The translations under genes were made by a program, and so were the position numbers. 47,705 nucleotides of DNA, taken from assembly GCA_009377715.1 (NCBI GenBank), contig WHTN01000009.1, positions 1-47,705 of the forward strand. Reading direction: 5' to 3'. The DNA comes from Dehalococcoidia bacterium (GTDB taxonomy: Bacteria; Chloroflexota; Dehalococcoidia; SM23-28-2; WHTN01). The notes under the pieces were generated by a model. That model had not been told where the DNA came from. It saw nothing but the letters and a program-made list of their open reading frames with translations, and did not search any database. Numbering within the stretch: position 1 is the stretch's first letter; every line of letters starts with the position of its first letter. Below, one piece after another: positions 9,070 through 16,615 of the stretch.

Positions 9070-9876
9070 ATGGCGCGCGGCAGCCTCTGGGAACACCTGG
9101 ATGAGATCGAGCAGATCGTTCGCCGGCAGCCCTTAGGCCTGATCAGCGACTTCGATGGCGTCTTGTCGGAGATCGCGCCCACGCCCGCCACAGCCCGTAT
9201 CCACCCCGAGTGCCAAACCCAGATCGCCCAGCTATCGCAGCGGTTGCCATTCGTGGCGATACTTTCCGGCCGACCCGTGGATAACACGAAAGCGCTCGTC
9301 GCGCTGGAGGGCGTGACCTACTACGGCAACCACGGCCTGGAACGCTGGTCGGGGAACCAGATCACTCTTGTCCCAGAAGCGACCGCCTATCGAGAAGTGA
9401 TCTCCAGAATAATTCGGGAGGTTGGGCCAGCCATGCCAGCCGGCGTGATCATAGAGGACAAGCGTGTCGGTCTGACTTTGCATTATCGCCAGTCCCCCGA
9501 TCAAGCCTCTGCCCGTGAAGCTATTTTGGCCGCTCTAGATAGCATGCCTACGGCCCAGGAACTGAAGGTCAGCTTTCCCAAAGGGGCGGTCGAACTGCGA
9601 GTCCCCATCGACATCGATAAAGGGACTGTTGTCCTTAACGCTGCGAAGGAATACGCCCTGCGAAGCTGCATTTACCTAGGCGATGACCGCACCGATCTGG
9701 ACGCGTTCTGGGCGATGTCCGAACTCGCTAGAAGGGTGGACTTTCGTGGCGTTTCGATCGGCGTTGGCGGACCGGAGACGCCCGCGGAAATAATTGCGAT
9801 GGCCGACTACACGTTGGATGGCGTCCCGGATGTCGCGAAGTTTCTCGCATGGCTTGCCGAAGCCGTAGCCGCCTGA
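9070..9876 (+). CDS. otsB: trehalose-6-phosphate phosphatase
   Basis: 268-aa HAD-superfamily phosphatase of the trehalose-phosphatase family, which dephosphorylates trehalose 6-phosphate to trehalose. HAD motif I is LISDFDGVLSEIAPTP, motif II is in VAILSGRP, the cap block is YYGNHGLE, and the late block GDDRTDLDAFWA holds the Mg-binding acidic residues. The length fits. It begins 18 bases after gcvPB, so it may be cotranscribed. No trehalose-6-phosphate synthase is in the window. Confidence 0.88.
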   Translation: MARGSLWEHLDEIEQIVRRQPLGLISDFDGVLSEIAPTPATARIHPECQTQIAQLSQRLPFVAILSGRPVDNTKALVALEGVTYYGNHGLERWSGNQITLVPEATAYREVISRIIREVGPAMPAGVIIEDKRVGLTLHYRQSPDQASAREAILAALDSMPTAQELKVSFPKGAVELRVPIDIDKGTVVLNAAKEYALRSCIYLGDDRTDLDAFWAMSELARRVDFRGVSIGVGGPETPAEIIAMADYTLDGVPDVAKFLAWLAEAVAA

Positions 9877-9910
9877 CGAGCATGGATGTTGGGCGGCGGC
9901 GAAACAAGCG

Positions 9911-10144
9911 ATGGATTTTAGAAAGACAAGGCACACCCGTCGGCGGATGATGCAACGGAATATTACGGATGAAATGATATCATGGGTTTTGGAAAACTAT
10001 CATACTTCTCGATCAGCATCCTTTCGCCCAAGAGCAGAACCTGCGACAATCTATATCGGAGACTACCAGAACCGACAGATAAAGATATACGTGCGAGACG
10101 GTAGTAACCCGCCGTTAGTCACCAGCGTCGCTGGAAGGGACTAA
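9911..10144 (+). CDS. DUF4258-domain protein, possible toxin
   Basis: 77-aa basic protein resembling DUF4258: an N-terminal TRHTRRRMMQRNITDEMI helix, WVLENYH, then strands with YIGDYQNRQIKIYVRDG and LVTSVAG. In other genomes DUF4258 proteins are commonly encoded beside DUF2283 proteins, as here: the next gene starts 3 bases after this stop. A toxin-antitoxin role is predicted for such pairs, with an RNase-like fold for DUF4258. Nothing in this sequence proves activity. Confidence 0.7.
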   Translation: MDFRKTRHTRRRMMQRNITDEMISWVLENYHTSRSASFRPRAEPATIYIGDYQNRQIKIYVRDGSNPPLVTSVAGRD

Positions 10145-10147
10145 CCT

Positions 10148-10408
10148 ATGGGGACTAAGAAATTCAAGCCACACGCCACTTTTGATGCCGGATCCGACGC
10201 CATCTACGTCTATTTAGTAGATGCGCCGGTCGATCATACTGCATCGCCGGGCGATGTACGCGTCATCGATTATTCAAAGGATGGCCGAATTGTCGGCATA
10301 GAGTTCCTAGGGGTAGCCGGTGGCGTAGATCTCTCCGATCTTCCTTCACGGTCAACGATCGAGAAGTTGATTAGCGACCTTGCACGCAACATAGAAATCT
10401 TCGCTTAA
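10148..10408 (+). CDS. DUF2283-domain protein, possible antitoxin
   Basis: 86-aa acidic protein of the DUF2283 family. The pattern is a short AxYDxxxDaxYvyL unit (FDAGSDAIYVYLVDAP), then DVRVIDYSKDGRIVGIEFLGV and a C-terminal helix. It follows the DUF4258 gene by 3 bases and is surely cotranscribed. The likely role is antitoxin or chaperone of the upstream protein; this is inferred from pairing only. Confidence 0.72.
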   Translation: MGTKKFKPHATFDAGSDAIYVYLVDAPVDHTASPGDVRVIDYSKDGRIVGIEFLGVAGGVDLSDLPSRSTIEKLISDLARNIEIFA

Positions 10409-10430
10409 TCGTCTTTTTAAGGCCTCGACA

Positions 10431-10459
10431 TTGACAGCAACGCTTTGCGTTACTATAAA
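10431..10459 (+). promoter_or_regulatory. strong sigma70-type promoter upstream of the ureohydrolase
   Basis: Perfect TTGACA (10431-10436), 17-bp spacer, TATAAA (10454-10459). The spacer contains the short dyad AACGC-TTT-GCGTT, a possible operator. The predicted leader to the ATG at 10531 is about 65 nt. Confidence 0.65.
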
Positions 10460-10530
10460 GCCTGGCTAACGGACGCTGGCACACGGCGCAAGTCCAGGAT
10501 GACGCAAATGCCCTGGCCGGACTGCCTGAT

Positions 10531-11478
10531 ATGAACGATTACTATCCGCTCGACGCCTTTCAGTCGCCTCGCTTCGGCCAACCAGCGACTTTCATGCGTC
10601 TGCCGCTGGAAAGAGACGCCGGCAAGCTCGACGTCGCGCTTATAGGCGTGCCTTTCGATGGTGGGACTACATATAGGCCAGGCGCGCGCTTTGGGCCGCG
10701 CGAGATACGCAACCAGTCAGCCCTGATACGACCCTATAACCCCGTGCTTAAAGTCGACCCGTTCCTTATTCGGAGAATAGCCAACTACGGCGACATCGAT
10801 ATCAACCCACTTTCGCTCGACGACACCTACCGCCGAGTGCAAGAGGCCATCGCAACTGTTGTACGAAACGCTGCCATACCGATATGCGTTGGTGGCGATC
10901 AGTCCATATCGCTGCCGGTAATGCGCGCCCTCGCGGCAGAACACGGGCCGCTGGCGCTCGTCCATTTCGATTCGCATTCCGATACGTGGGACGTGTACTG
11001 GGGTATGCCTCACAGCCACGGCACGCCTTTCCGCCGCGCCACCGAAGAAGGCTTGCTCGATACGGACAAAGCCCTACAAGTTGGCATCCGCGGTCAGCTT
11101 TACAGCGAAGACGATCTCGCTTTCGCGCGGGATCATGGCTTCAGGATCGTCGCGATCGAAGAGATTAAGGCCGGCGGACCGGACCTGCTTCGCCGGGAGA
11201 TAGACCGTATCAGCGAAAGTCCCGTCTACCTCTCGTTCGACATCGATGTCCTCGATCCTTCCATCGCACCGGGGACCGGTACTCCACAGATCGGCGGGCT
11301 GGACAGCTTCGAAGCGCTTCAGCTTTTACGCGTCCTGCGCGGCCTTAATATCGTCGGCTGCGACCTCGTGGAGGTCTCGCCGCCTTACGACAGCGCCAAC
11401 GTCACGTCACTGGTCGCCGCGAACATACTGCATGAGATCTTATGCGTCCTGCCGGAGGAGAAGAAAGGTAGGGGGTAG
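10531..11478 (+). CDS. speB: agmatinase-family ureohydrolase
   Basis: 315-aa arginase/agmatinase fold enzyme, expected to hydrolyse a guanidino compound to urea with a binuclear metal centre. The metal-ligand set is D147, H149 and D151 in FDSHSD, and D237 and D239 in SFDIDVLDPSIAPG. The first family motif, usually GGDHS, reads GGDQS here, so the His ligand is Gln124. VPFDGGTTYRPGARFGPREIR is typical of agmatinases. The substrate could be agmatine, guanidinobutyrate or another guanidine; the Gln makes the gene name provisional. It has its own promoter upstream. The ribosome site is weak. Confidence 0.82.
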   Translation: MNDYYPLDAFQSPRFGQPATFMRLPLERDAGKLDVALIGVPFDGGTTYRPGARFGPREIRNQSALIRPYNPVLKVDPFLIRRIANYGDIDINPLSLDDTYRRVQEAIATVVRNAAIPICVGGDQSISLPVMRALAAEHGPLALVHFDSHSDTWDVYWGMPHSHGTPFRRATEEGLLDTDKALQVGIRGQLYSEDDLAFARDHGFRIVAIEEIKAGGPDLLRREIDRISESPVYLSFDIDVLDPSIAPGTGTPQIGGLDSFEALQLLRVLRGLNIVGCDLVEVSPPYDSANVTSLVAANILHEILCVLPEEKKGRG

Positions 11479-11553
11479 GGCATAAGTAGAGCTTGTTATA
11501 CCTCTTCCTTCTACCATCTTCCTCTTTCCGTCCCCTGTATGGTTAATATCCGT

Positions 11554-11582
11554 TTAACACACCCTCGCAAATCTGCTATAAT
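11554..11582 (+). promoter_or_regulatory. extended -10 promoter, near-leaderless
   Basis: TTAACA (11554-11559), 17-bp spacer, TATAAT (11577-11582) with an extended TGC directly before it. The predicted transcription start is near 11589, only a couple of bases before the ATG at 11591. Confidence 0.6.
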
Positions 11583-11590
11583 TATACTTT

Positions 11591-12028
11591 ATGGTACATT
11601 CCAGCCCTGGCGACCCTCATGGTAGGCGTATCGCACGCCGCAAGGCTGCAATGCTGGCTGAGGCGGCACGCGTCGCTCATGCCTTAAGGATTCTTCTGAA
11701 GCGAGCAGGTCACGCACCAGACGCTTGCGACGATCTCTTAAAGGCATTGTCCAAGCAAGAATCTGCCGAGTTACAGCGCAGTCATGGACGCATTGAGTCG
11801 CGAAAGCGGTTCAAGGCTGGCTTCTCACAACCGCTTCTGCAAAAGTTGTCGCGCAGTCTGCTTTTCATCGATGAAGGCGGGAAGTCTAACCCTGAGCCGC
11901 TTCTCTACGGCCCTAGATATTTTTCGGTTGGGGCAGTCGCACTTGGTGAGCGAGACGCTCGAAACTATAAGCACGCCGCGGATGCTCTGAAGATTCAGTT
12001 TTGGCACGACAGACATGACATTTCATGA
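11591..12028 (+). CDS. DUF3800-like protein, N-terminal part (frameshifted)
   Basis: 145-aa N-terminal piece of a DUF3800-family protein. After a basic helical leader comes LLFIDEGGKSN, matching the conserved YIDESG motif of DUF3800, then FSVGAVALGERDARNYKHAADALKIQFW. The frame ends at 12028, but the protein continues without loss of similarity in the next frame from about 12015. One extra T in the TTT at 12021-12023 would explain this; removing it reads HDIHEPGMRFHEG. DUF3800 has an RNase H-like fold and often occurs in accessory regions. If the promoter at 11554 is used the mRNA is almost leaderless; an ATG at 11651 behind AAGG is an alternative start. Confidence 0.6.
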   Translation: MVHSSPGDPHGRRIARRKAAMLAEAARVAHALRILLKRAGHAPDACDDLLKALSKQESAELQRSHGRIESRKRFKAGFSQPLLQKLSRSLLFIDEGGKSNPEPLLYGPRYFSVGAVALGERDARNYKHAADALKIQFWHDRHDIS

Positions 12029-12497
12029 ACCTGGCATGAGATTTCACGAAGGGCCTTACTACTTTAGTGGAGACTTGGAACGACAGGCAGAGTTCGATGC
12101 AGCTTTAAGGAACCTCATTGAAGAAACGCCCTTCTTGGTTTTCGGCGTTGGTGTCCGGAAGAATGGGTTTGAGAGCGACTTCGTTGGCACTGGCATCGAT
12201 CCGTATTTGCCAACCGATGCTTACGCTCTCGCCATCACGATGTTAATGGAGCGATACCTAGACTATCTTTCTACGTCGCGAGTCAAGAGGATAGGGCAGA
12301 TAACTTTTGAAAGTCAGGGCCCTCTAGAGGATGCCACTCACCAACTAGAGTTTGCTCGGCTGTTTCTGGAAGGGTCACAGTGGGTGCCAGACGCCGCCTT
12401 CCGAGCTTGGCTGGAAACAGGGTGTCGTTTTACTCCTAAGCAAGGCTCAGACCCAATGGAGTTAGCGGATATTGTCTCGCGTGAGATTTATGAGTGA
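12015..12497 (+). CDS. DUF3800-like protein, C-terminal part (frameshifted)
   Basis: 160-aa continuation of the upstream DUF3800 gene in the +1 frame. It has FHEGPYYFSGDLERQAEFDAAL, VFGVGVRKNGF, DAYALAITMLMERYLDYL and a C-terminal EFARLFLEGSQWVPD block, all in the order expected for the family's second half. It has no ribosome site of its own, so the two ORFs are best read as one gene broken by an indel, a sequencing error or, less likely, recoding. Confidence 0.6.
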   Translation: MTFHEPGMRFHEGPYYFSGDLERQAEFDAALRNLIEETPFLVFGVGVRKNGFESDFVGTGIDPYLPTDAYALAITMLMERYLDYLSTSRVKRIGQITFESQGPLEDATHQLEFARLFLEGSQWVPDAAFRAWLETGCRFTPKQGSDPMELADIVSREIYE

Positions 12498-12656
12498 CTG
12501 GCAACTGACTGCCTCGGTGCCCCACTTTATTGGGACGTGATCAGCCGCAAGATATATTGTCGTGGTGATGGCCAGATGGGGAAATTCGGACTCAAAGTCT
12601 TTCCCGATTCCGACATTCGTGACAGAATCGAGGCTCATAGGGCAAAGTTCTGTGAT

Positions 12657-12691
12657 AATTAAAAGCGCCTCATCTCAGGGAGTTGAGGCGC
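12657..12691 (-). terminator. rho-independent terminator, minus strand
   Basis: Perfect 8-bp arms GCGCCTCA (12665-12672) and TGAGGCGC (12684-12691). Read on the minus strand, the stem is followed by TTTTAATT. It lies downstream of the IS1595 transposase. A second perfect hairpin (GATAGCGG-GAAT-CCGCTATC, 12693-12712) is stacked next to it. Confidence 0.55.
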
Positions 12692-12745
12692 CGATAGCGG
12701 GAATCCGCTATCCACTACGAGTATGTTATACTAGATCATCGTAAA

Positions 12746-12970
12746 ATGCAACATTTGTCACATTCGAAGCATCACATGCCTAACCGCAAGCGAGACCACA
12801 AAGACACTAGCATTTCTCTCTATGGCACATCCTTAGAGGATGCTCTAAAGAAGGCGCTAGAGACCCCTATACCAGAGAAGGATCGTCCTTCAGATACCAA
12901 GCAAGACGCCCCTCAATCTGCCCCAAAAGAGCGTAAAAGCGGTCGGCGTCGGTTATCTTCCGACGATTAA
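12746..12970 (+). CDS. small conserved-looking protein convergent with IS1595 transposase
   Basis: 74-aa hydrophilic protein; the ATG at 12776 (MPNRKRDHKD) is an alternative start. The core TSISLYGTSLEDALKKALET followed by a Pro/Glu/Lys-rich tail resembles small proteins encoded beside IS1595-type transposases, recalled from similar loci and not checked here. Its 3' end overlaps the 3' end of the transposase by about 100 bases, tail to tail. Function unknown. Could be a chance ORF, since half of it lies opposite the transposase. Confidence 0.4.
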   Translation: MQHLSHSKHHMPNRKRDHKDTSISLYGTSLEDALKKALETPIPEKDRPSDTKQDAPQSAPKERKSGRRRLSSDD

Positions 12971-13880
12971 AGCGATACTCAAACTCGCTTAGATACTGCC
13001 CTAGATGGTTCTCGCCTACATGGTGGAACGTCCCGAACAGTCCCCGCTTTAGCGTAGACCAATAGCTTTCGATGTTCTGTGTATGAACATCGCCTCTCAC
13101 GTATTCAAGCTCGTGCTTGATAACATCGTGCGGGAGATGATGCCTTATCAGACGGTATGAAGGATGGGCGTCCGTAATCAGCCGCGATTCCTTAAGGTCG
13201 ATGTTCTTAATCAAGATTGGATTGATTTCATCTTTCGTCGCATCCTTAATGTGCATAGTGCGGGCCTTACCCCCGCGCTCTACTATCCCGAATACGATTT
13301 GCTTCCCTTCTCGCCAGTCTCGGACTGGTTGAGGCCGCAGGCCCATCTCTTGCTCATCCTTGATCCGTTCGCGGGTAGTAGGACTACCGCGCCGCCTACG
13401 TGGGCCGATGTAAGTTTCGTCTGCTTCGATGGTGCCGGACAGGAGCAAAGGATTTTTGTCTTGCATCGCGTAGCGGATGCGGTGACACATAAACCAAGCG
13501 CTTTCGTATTTGATGCCAAACTCACGGTGAATCTGATGGGCACTTACACCCTTCTTAGAAGAACACATGCGGTACATGACCATTATCCACGTCCGCAAGG
13601 GAATCTTGCTGTCCTCAAAGATAGTGCCCTTAGTGACCGAGAATTGTCTGCGACAAGCTTTGCACTTAAACAAGTGTCGCGGACCGACGAAGCGCCCATC
13701 GTTACGCTTGCCCGCCTTAACCTCAATCTTGTAGGCTTCTGCGCCGCCACAATCGGCGAAGACGCAATGCACGCCGTTAGGCCACCTTATACGTTCCAGC
13801 ATGGCCCTAGCATCGGCCTCGGTTAGAGTGCCATCACTTACGCTGAGGATTTCACTTTTAGACTTGGGTTCGCCGTGCAT
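12867..13880 (-). CDS. IS1595-family (ISXO2-like) transposase
   Basis: 337-aa transposase. The N-terminal zinc ribbon has CxxC-like pairs around VHCVFADCGG and FKCKACRRQFS. The ISXO2-like DDE domain has GTIEADETYIG (first Asp), LITDAHPSYR (second Asp) and NIESYWSTLKRGLFGTFHHV (late acidic residue). The ATG at 13880 follows GGAG at a good distance. The ORF is uninterrupted, so the element may be active. Confidence 0.9.
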   Translation of the reverse strand: MHGEPKSKSEILSVSDGTLTEADARAMLERIRWPNGVHCVFADCGGAEAYKIEVKAGKRNDGRFVGPRHLFKCKACRRQFSVTKGTIFEDSKIPLRTWIMVMYRMCSSKKGVSAHQIHREFGIKYESAWFMCHRIRYAMQDKNPLLLSGTIEADETYIGPRRRRGSPTTRERIKDEQEMGLRPQPVRDWREGKQIVFGIVERGGKARTMHIKDATKDEINPILIKNIDLKESRLITDAHPSYRLIRHHLPHDVIKHELEYVRGDVHTQNIESYWSTLKRGLFGTFHHVGENHLGQYLSEFEYRFNRRKITDADRFYALLGQIEGRLAWYLKDDPSLV

Positions 13881-13907
13881 TGCTCTATCTCCAAACTTGA
13901 TAAAGCA

Positions 13908-13936
13908 ATCGTAGCAGGTTTATTTGGGTGTGTCAA
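13908..13936 (-). promoter_or_regulatory. promoter of the IS1595 transposase
   Basis: On the minus strand, TTGACA (complement of 13931-13936), 17-bp spacer and TACGAT (complement of 13908-13913). The -35 lies inside the presumed terminal inverted repeat. Confidence 0.55.
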
Positions 13937-13964
13937 GCGGATAATTGCCATATAGCATATGCAG

Positions 13965-15323
13965 TTAAAGGCCCGGCCGCCGAGTGTGCCAGTCGGTCTG
14001 CTGTTGGTACGCATGAGCCATCCTCAGGAGAGTCCCTTCCTCGAAAGGCCTGCCGACCAGTTGCAGGCCAATAGGCAGGCCTTTTTCGTCGAAGCCGCAC
14101 GGGACGGATATCGCGGGATGACCGCTAAGGTTAAACGGCCTGGTGTACCAGTTCAACAATCGCGTTTCCGGCAGCAGGTCGCTCTGCTCGCTAAGCTCGA
14201 GAGCCGTGAAAGGCGTAGTCGGCATAGCTAGAAAGTCTACGCTTTCAAACGTCGCAGCCATCTCCTCTATAACGACTGTTCGCACTCTCTGTGCTTGCAG
14301 ATAGTGGGCGGCAGTATATAGAAGGCCGGTCTCCAAACGCAAGCGCACTCCTGTGGTATAGTCCTCCGTGTTTTCGCGTAATAATGGCAAATGGTAGGCA
14401 AGGGCCTCCGTCGCTATGATGGCAGCCAAGGCGGGATAGACATACGACAAGCTCGGCACCTTGACCTCTCGGACCCTTGCTCCGAGTTCGGTTAGCGTTT
14501 GCAGCGCTGCGTCGAAAGCTCGAAGCACCGCCGGCTGCGTCGCTTCGTGAAAGTAATGTCTCGGAACGCCAATACGAAGGCCGTCCACTCCCTTCCCTAT
14601 CCCATCCGTATGGTCGGCGCTCGTATCGGCGAGAACGCCAAGCATGAGCGCCGCGTCGAGTGTTGTCCGCGTCATCGGCCCGCAATGATCGAGGCTCCAG
14701 GCTAACGGAATGACGCCCTTTCGGCTTACGAGGTCATAGGTCGGCTTTAATCCAACAATTCCGCAAAGCGCCGCGGGCAGACGGATCGAGGCGGCTGTAT
14801 CTGTGCCGAGCGCGCCAAGACATTCGCCCGCAGCCACGGCGGCCGCAGAGCCACCGGACGACCCTCCAGGGATGCGCTGAAGGTCCCACGGATTATGAGT
14901 TGGGCCGTAGTACGAAGTGGCCGTGGTAACGCCATAGGCGAATTCGTGCATATTAAGCTTGCCGATGATCACGGCCCCTGCTACCCTGAGCCGCCTTACC
15001 GCCTCCGCGTCGGTAGATGGCACTCGCTCGGCGAAGACCTTTGACGCCGCGGTTGTTCGGACGCCGGCCATGTCGAAGATGTCCTTTGCACCGATGGGGA
15101 TGCCATGCAGCGGCCCGCAATATTCGCCCTTCGCTATTGCATATTCCGCTTTTCGAGCGTCTTCCAGTGCGCTATCAGGAAGGACAGTGATAAATGCATT
15201 CAGCCGACCCTCCACTTGTTCTACACGTTCCATACAGGCGCGCGTAAGCTCCACCGGGGAAAGGTCGCGTCGCTCGATTAAAACAGCCGCTTCCGCAATA
15301 GTTAGATCGTAGAGTTCAGGCAT
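13965..15323 (-). CDS. GatA-like amidase-signature hydrolase
   Basis: 452-aa amidase-signature enzyme. The Ser-cisSer-Lys triad is visible: Lys80 in IPIGAKD, Ser155/156 in GGSSGGSAAAVAAG and the nucleophile Ser179. The usual DTGGSIR motif reads DTAASIR here, replacing both glycines by alanines. It follows a short GatC-like gene by 7 bases on the same strand, like GatCA or AtzG-AtzE pairs. No gatB is nearby, so a tRNA-amidotransferase role cannot be assumed. A small-molecule amidase with a GatC-type accessory subunit is at least as likely. Confidence 0.82.
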   Translation of the reverse strand: MPELYDLTIAEAAVLIERRDLSPVELTRACMERVEQVEGRLNAFITVLPDSALEDARKAEYAIAKGEYCGPLHGIPIGAKDIFDMAGVRTTAASKVFAERVPSTDAEAVRRLRVAGAVIIGKLNMHEFAYGVTTATSYYGPTHNPWDLQRIPGGSSGGSAAAVAAGECLGALGTDTAASIRLPAALCGIVGLKPTYDLVSRKGVIPLAWSLDHCGPMTRTTLDAALMLGVLADTSADHTDGIGKGVDGLRIGVPRHYFHEATQPAVLRAFDAALQTLTELGARVREVKVPSLSYVYPALAAIIATEALAYHLPLLRENTEDYTTGVRLRLETGLLYTAAHYLQAQRVRTVVIEEMAATFESVDFLAMPTTPFTALELSEQSDLLPETRLLNWYTRPFNLSGHPAISVPCGFDEKGLPIGLQLVGRPFEEGTLLRMAHAYQQQTDWHTRRPGL

Positions 15324-15330
15324 TTTAGCC

Positions 15331-15519
15331 CTATCGAGAATACTCGGGCTGGTACGTAGGCCTAACGTCTTTGAGATCGACTGACATCATCTCGTCAAGC
15401 GCCGGCAGCACCCTGTTGAAGGCAACGGCAACGACTTCTAAATCCTTTTCTGGAATCGACACACCCGCCAGCCGCGCCATAGCGCGCACAAACTCTTTGT
15501 TTACCTCAGCTTCACTCAT
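15331..15519 (-). CDS. short GatC-like accessory subunit
   Basis: 62-aa protein with the GatC pattern: EFVRAMARLAGVSIPEKDLEVVAVAFNRVLPALDEM, then the extended VDLKDVRPTYQPEYSR tail, which in GatC wraps the amidase. It is shorter than GatC of the tRNA amidotransferase (about 95 aa) and nearer the size of AtzG-type partners of hydrolases such as AtzE. It is the first gene of the two-gene unit with the amidase. Confidence 0.68.
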   Translation of the reverse strand: MSEAEVNKEFVRAMARLAGVSIPEKDLEVVAVAFNRVLPALDEMMSVDLKDVRPTYQPEYSR

Positions 15520-15575
15520 ATTCGGTACCGTCCTTGAGGTGTGTTCGGGCTTAGCCTATAATTTTTTCGAAGGCA

Positions 15576-16331
15576 ATGGAACTCAACAGCAACGAGAGAG
15601 AAAGCCAATCGGCTTCCAAAAGGCAGAACGGCGTATTCCGTCTTCTGGAGCAAGGCGAGATCACGTCCTTCACGCTGTTGCCGCGCGGCTCAAATTATAC
15701 CTTCATAACGACCATCGAAGATGGGGCCGGTGCGAGTTGCCGCGCCATTTACAAGCCCGGCGACGGCGAGCGACCGCTCTGGGACTTCCCGCATGGCAGT
15801 TTGGGCGCCCGGGAACGCGCTTCTTACCTTTTGGCAGAGTCGCTGGGCTGGCACTTCGTGCCGCCTACTGTCGTTCGTGAGGGGCCACACGGCCCCGGCT
15901 CCGTACAGCTCTTCGTGGAACACGACCCACAGCAGCACTATTTTACGCTTAAAGAGCTATACCCCGAAGAATTCCAACGAATGTGCCTTTTCGACTGGCT
16001 AGCGAACAACGCCGACCGCAAGGCCGGGCACTGCCTGCTGTCGGTGGACGGCTCGATCTGGGGCATCGACCATGGTCTCACGTTTCATTCGGAGCACAAG
16101 TTGCGGACGGTCATCTGGGACTTCGCAGGCGCGCCTCTGCCGGATGTCCTGCTAAGAGACGTAGAGGCGTTGGGCGACAAACTCCAGCGGCTCGAAGGCC
16201 CGCTCGCCGAACTCGCAGAGTTGATCGAGCCGGCGGAGTTGTCGGCGCTCAAGAAGCGAAGGGCGGCCATTTTGGAGCGCCGCGAGTTTCTTACCCGTCA
16301 CGAAGGCGGCGTACCCTGGCCGCTGCTTTAA
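15576..16331 (+). CDS. SCO1664-family protein (PI3/4-kinase-like fold)
   Basis: 251-aa protein matching the SCO1664 family. The N-terminal LLEQGEITSFTLLPRGSNYTF leads to AIYKPGDGERPLWDFP with a kinase-like lysine. Then come LFDWLANNADRKAGHCLL and WGIDHGLTFH, which fit the catalytic and metal-binding loops of the HipA/PI3-kinase-like fold. In actinobacteria the family is encoded beside a DUF3090 protein; none is present here. Function unknown. It is divergent from the gatC-like gene. Confidence 0.8.
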   Translation: MELNSNERESQSASKRQNGVFRLLEQGEITSFTLLPRGSNYTFITTIEDGAGASCRAIYKPGDGERPLWDFPHGSLGARERASYLLAESLGWHFVPPTVVREGPHGPGSVQLFVEHDPQQHYFTLKELYPEEFQRMCLFDWLANNADRKAGHCLLSVDGSIWGIDHGLTFHSEHKLRTVIWDFAGAPLPDVLLRDVEALGDKLQRLEGPLAELAELIEPAELSALKKRRAAILERREFLTRHEGGVPWPLL

Positions 16332-16349
16332 TTAACCGGATATGTAGGA

Positions 16350-16367
16350 ACAGGGCTTAAGCCCTGT
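16350..16367. repeat. 18-bp perfect palindrome
   Basis: ACAGGGCTTAAGCCCTGT, immediately outside the left end of the IS481 element and just after the SCO1664-family gene. It resembles dispersed palindromic intergenic elements (compare 33332-33359) and could also serve as a transcription stop. Confidence 0.5.
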
Positions 16368-16369
16368 CC

Positions 16370-16400
16370 TGTAGTGGTTCACGAGGATGTTAACACTCCT
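16370..16400. repeat. IS481 left terminal inverted repeat
   Basis: Begins TGTAGTGGTTCACGAGG and ends TAACACTCCT. It pairs with 17363-17393. Confidence 0.75.
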
Positions 16401-16615
16401 TGAGCCAAGAAATAAGCGTTCTGGCCTTTGCACTGGGGTCTGTCCACCTAACGCGGTATGGCTTCTGTGATGGTTATAGTAGTTAAGATAGTTCCGTAAG
16501 GCCTCCTCTCGCTCCTCCTCATGGCGGAAGAGAGAGTGAGGCCGGTACAACTCCTCCTGAATAGTTCGGTGAAATCGCTCGACCTTCCCGTTGGTCTGGG
16601 GCCTTCGGATCCGGG

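Larger units (their letters stand above)
12746..13949 (-). mobile_element. IS1595-family insertion sequence
   Basis: The element contains the intact transposase at 12867-13880. Its right end is probably at about 13949, where GGCAATTATCCGCTTGACAC read inward looks like a terminal repeat that also carries the transposase -35. I could not identify a convincing matching left repeat. GGCAACTGACTGCC near 12500 is a weak candidate, so the left limit is uncertain. No target-site duplication was found. Confidence 0.6.

Noticed and set aside
12499-12525. GGCAACTGACTGCC as left terminal repeat of the IS1595 element
   Set aside because: Matches the right end at only about 14 of 24 positions and no 8-bp target duplication is seen.
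12562-12744. 60-aa ORF starting MVMARWGNSD, resembling the start of MazE/AbrB antitoxins (ARWGNS)
   Set aside because: Only six residues match the family start; the rest lacks the IP...L...G.V pattern, it runs through two hairpins, and no toxin gene follows.
13164-13826. 220-aa plus-strand ORF opposite the IS1595 transposase
   Set aside because: It is the antisense shadow of the transposase and has no motifs.
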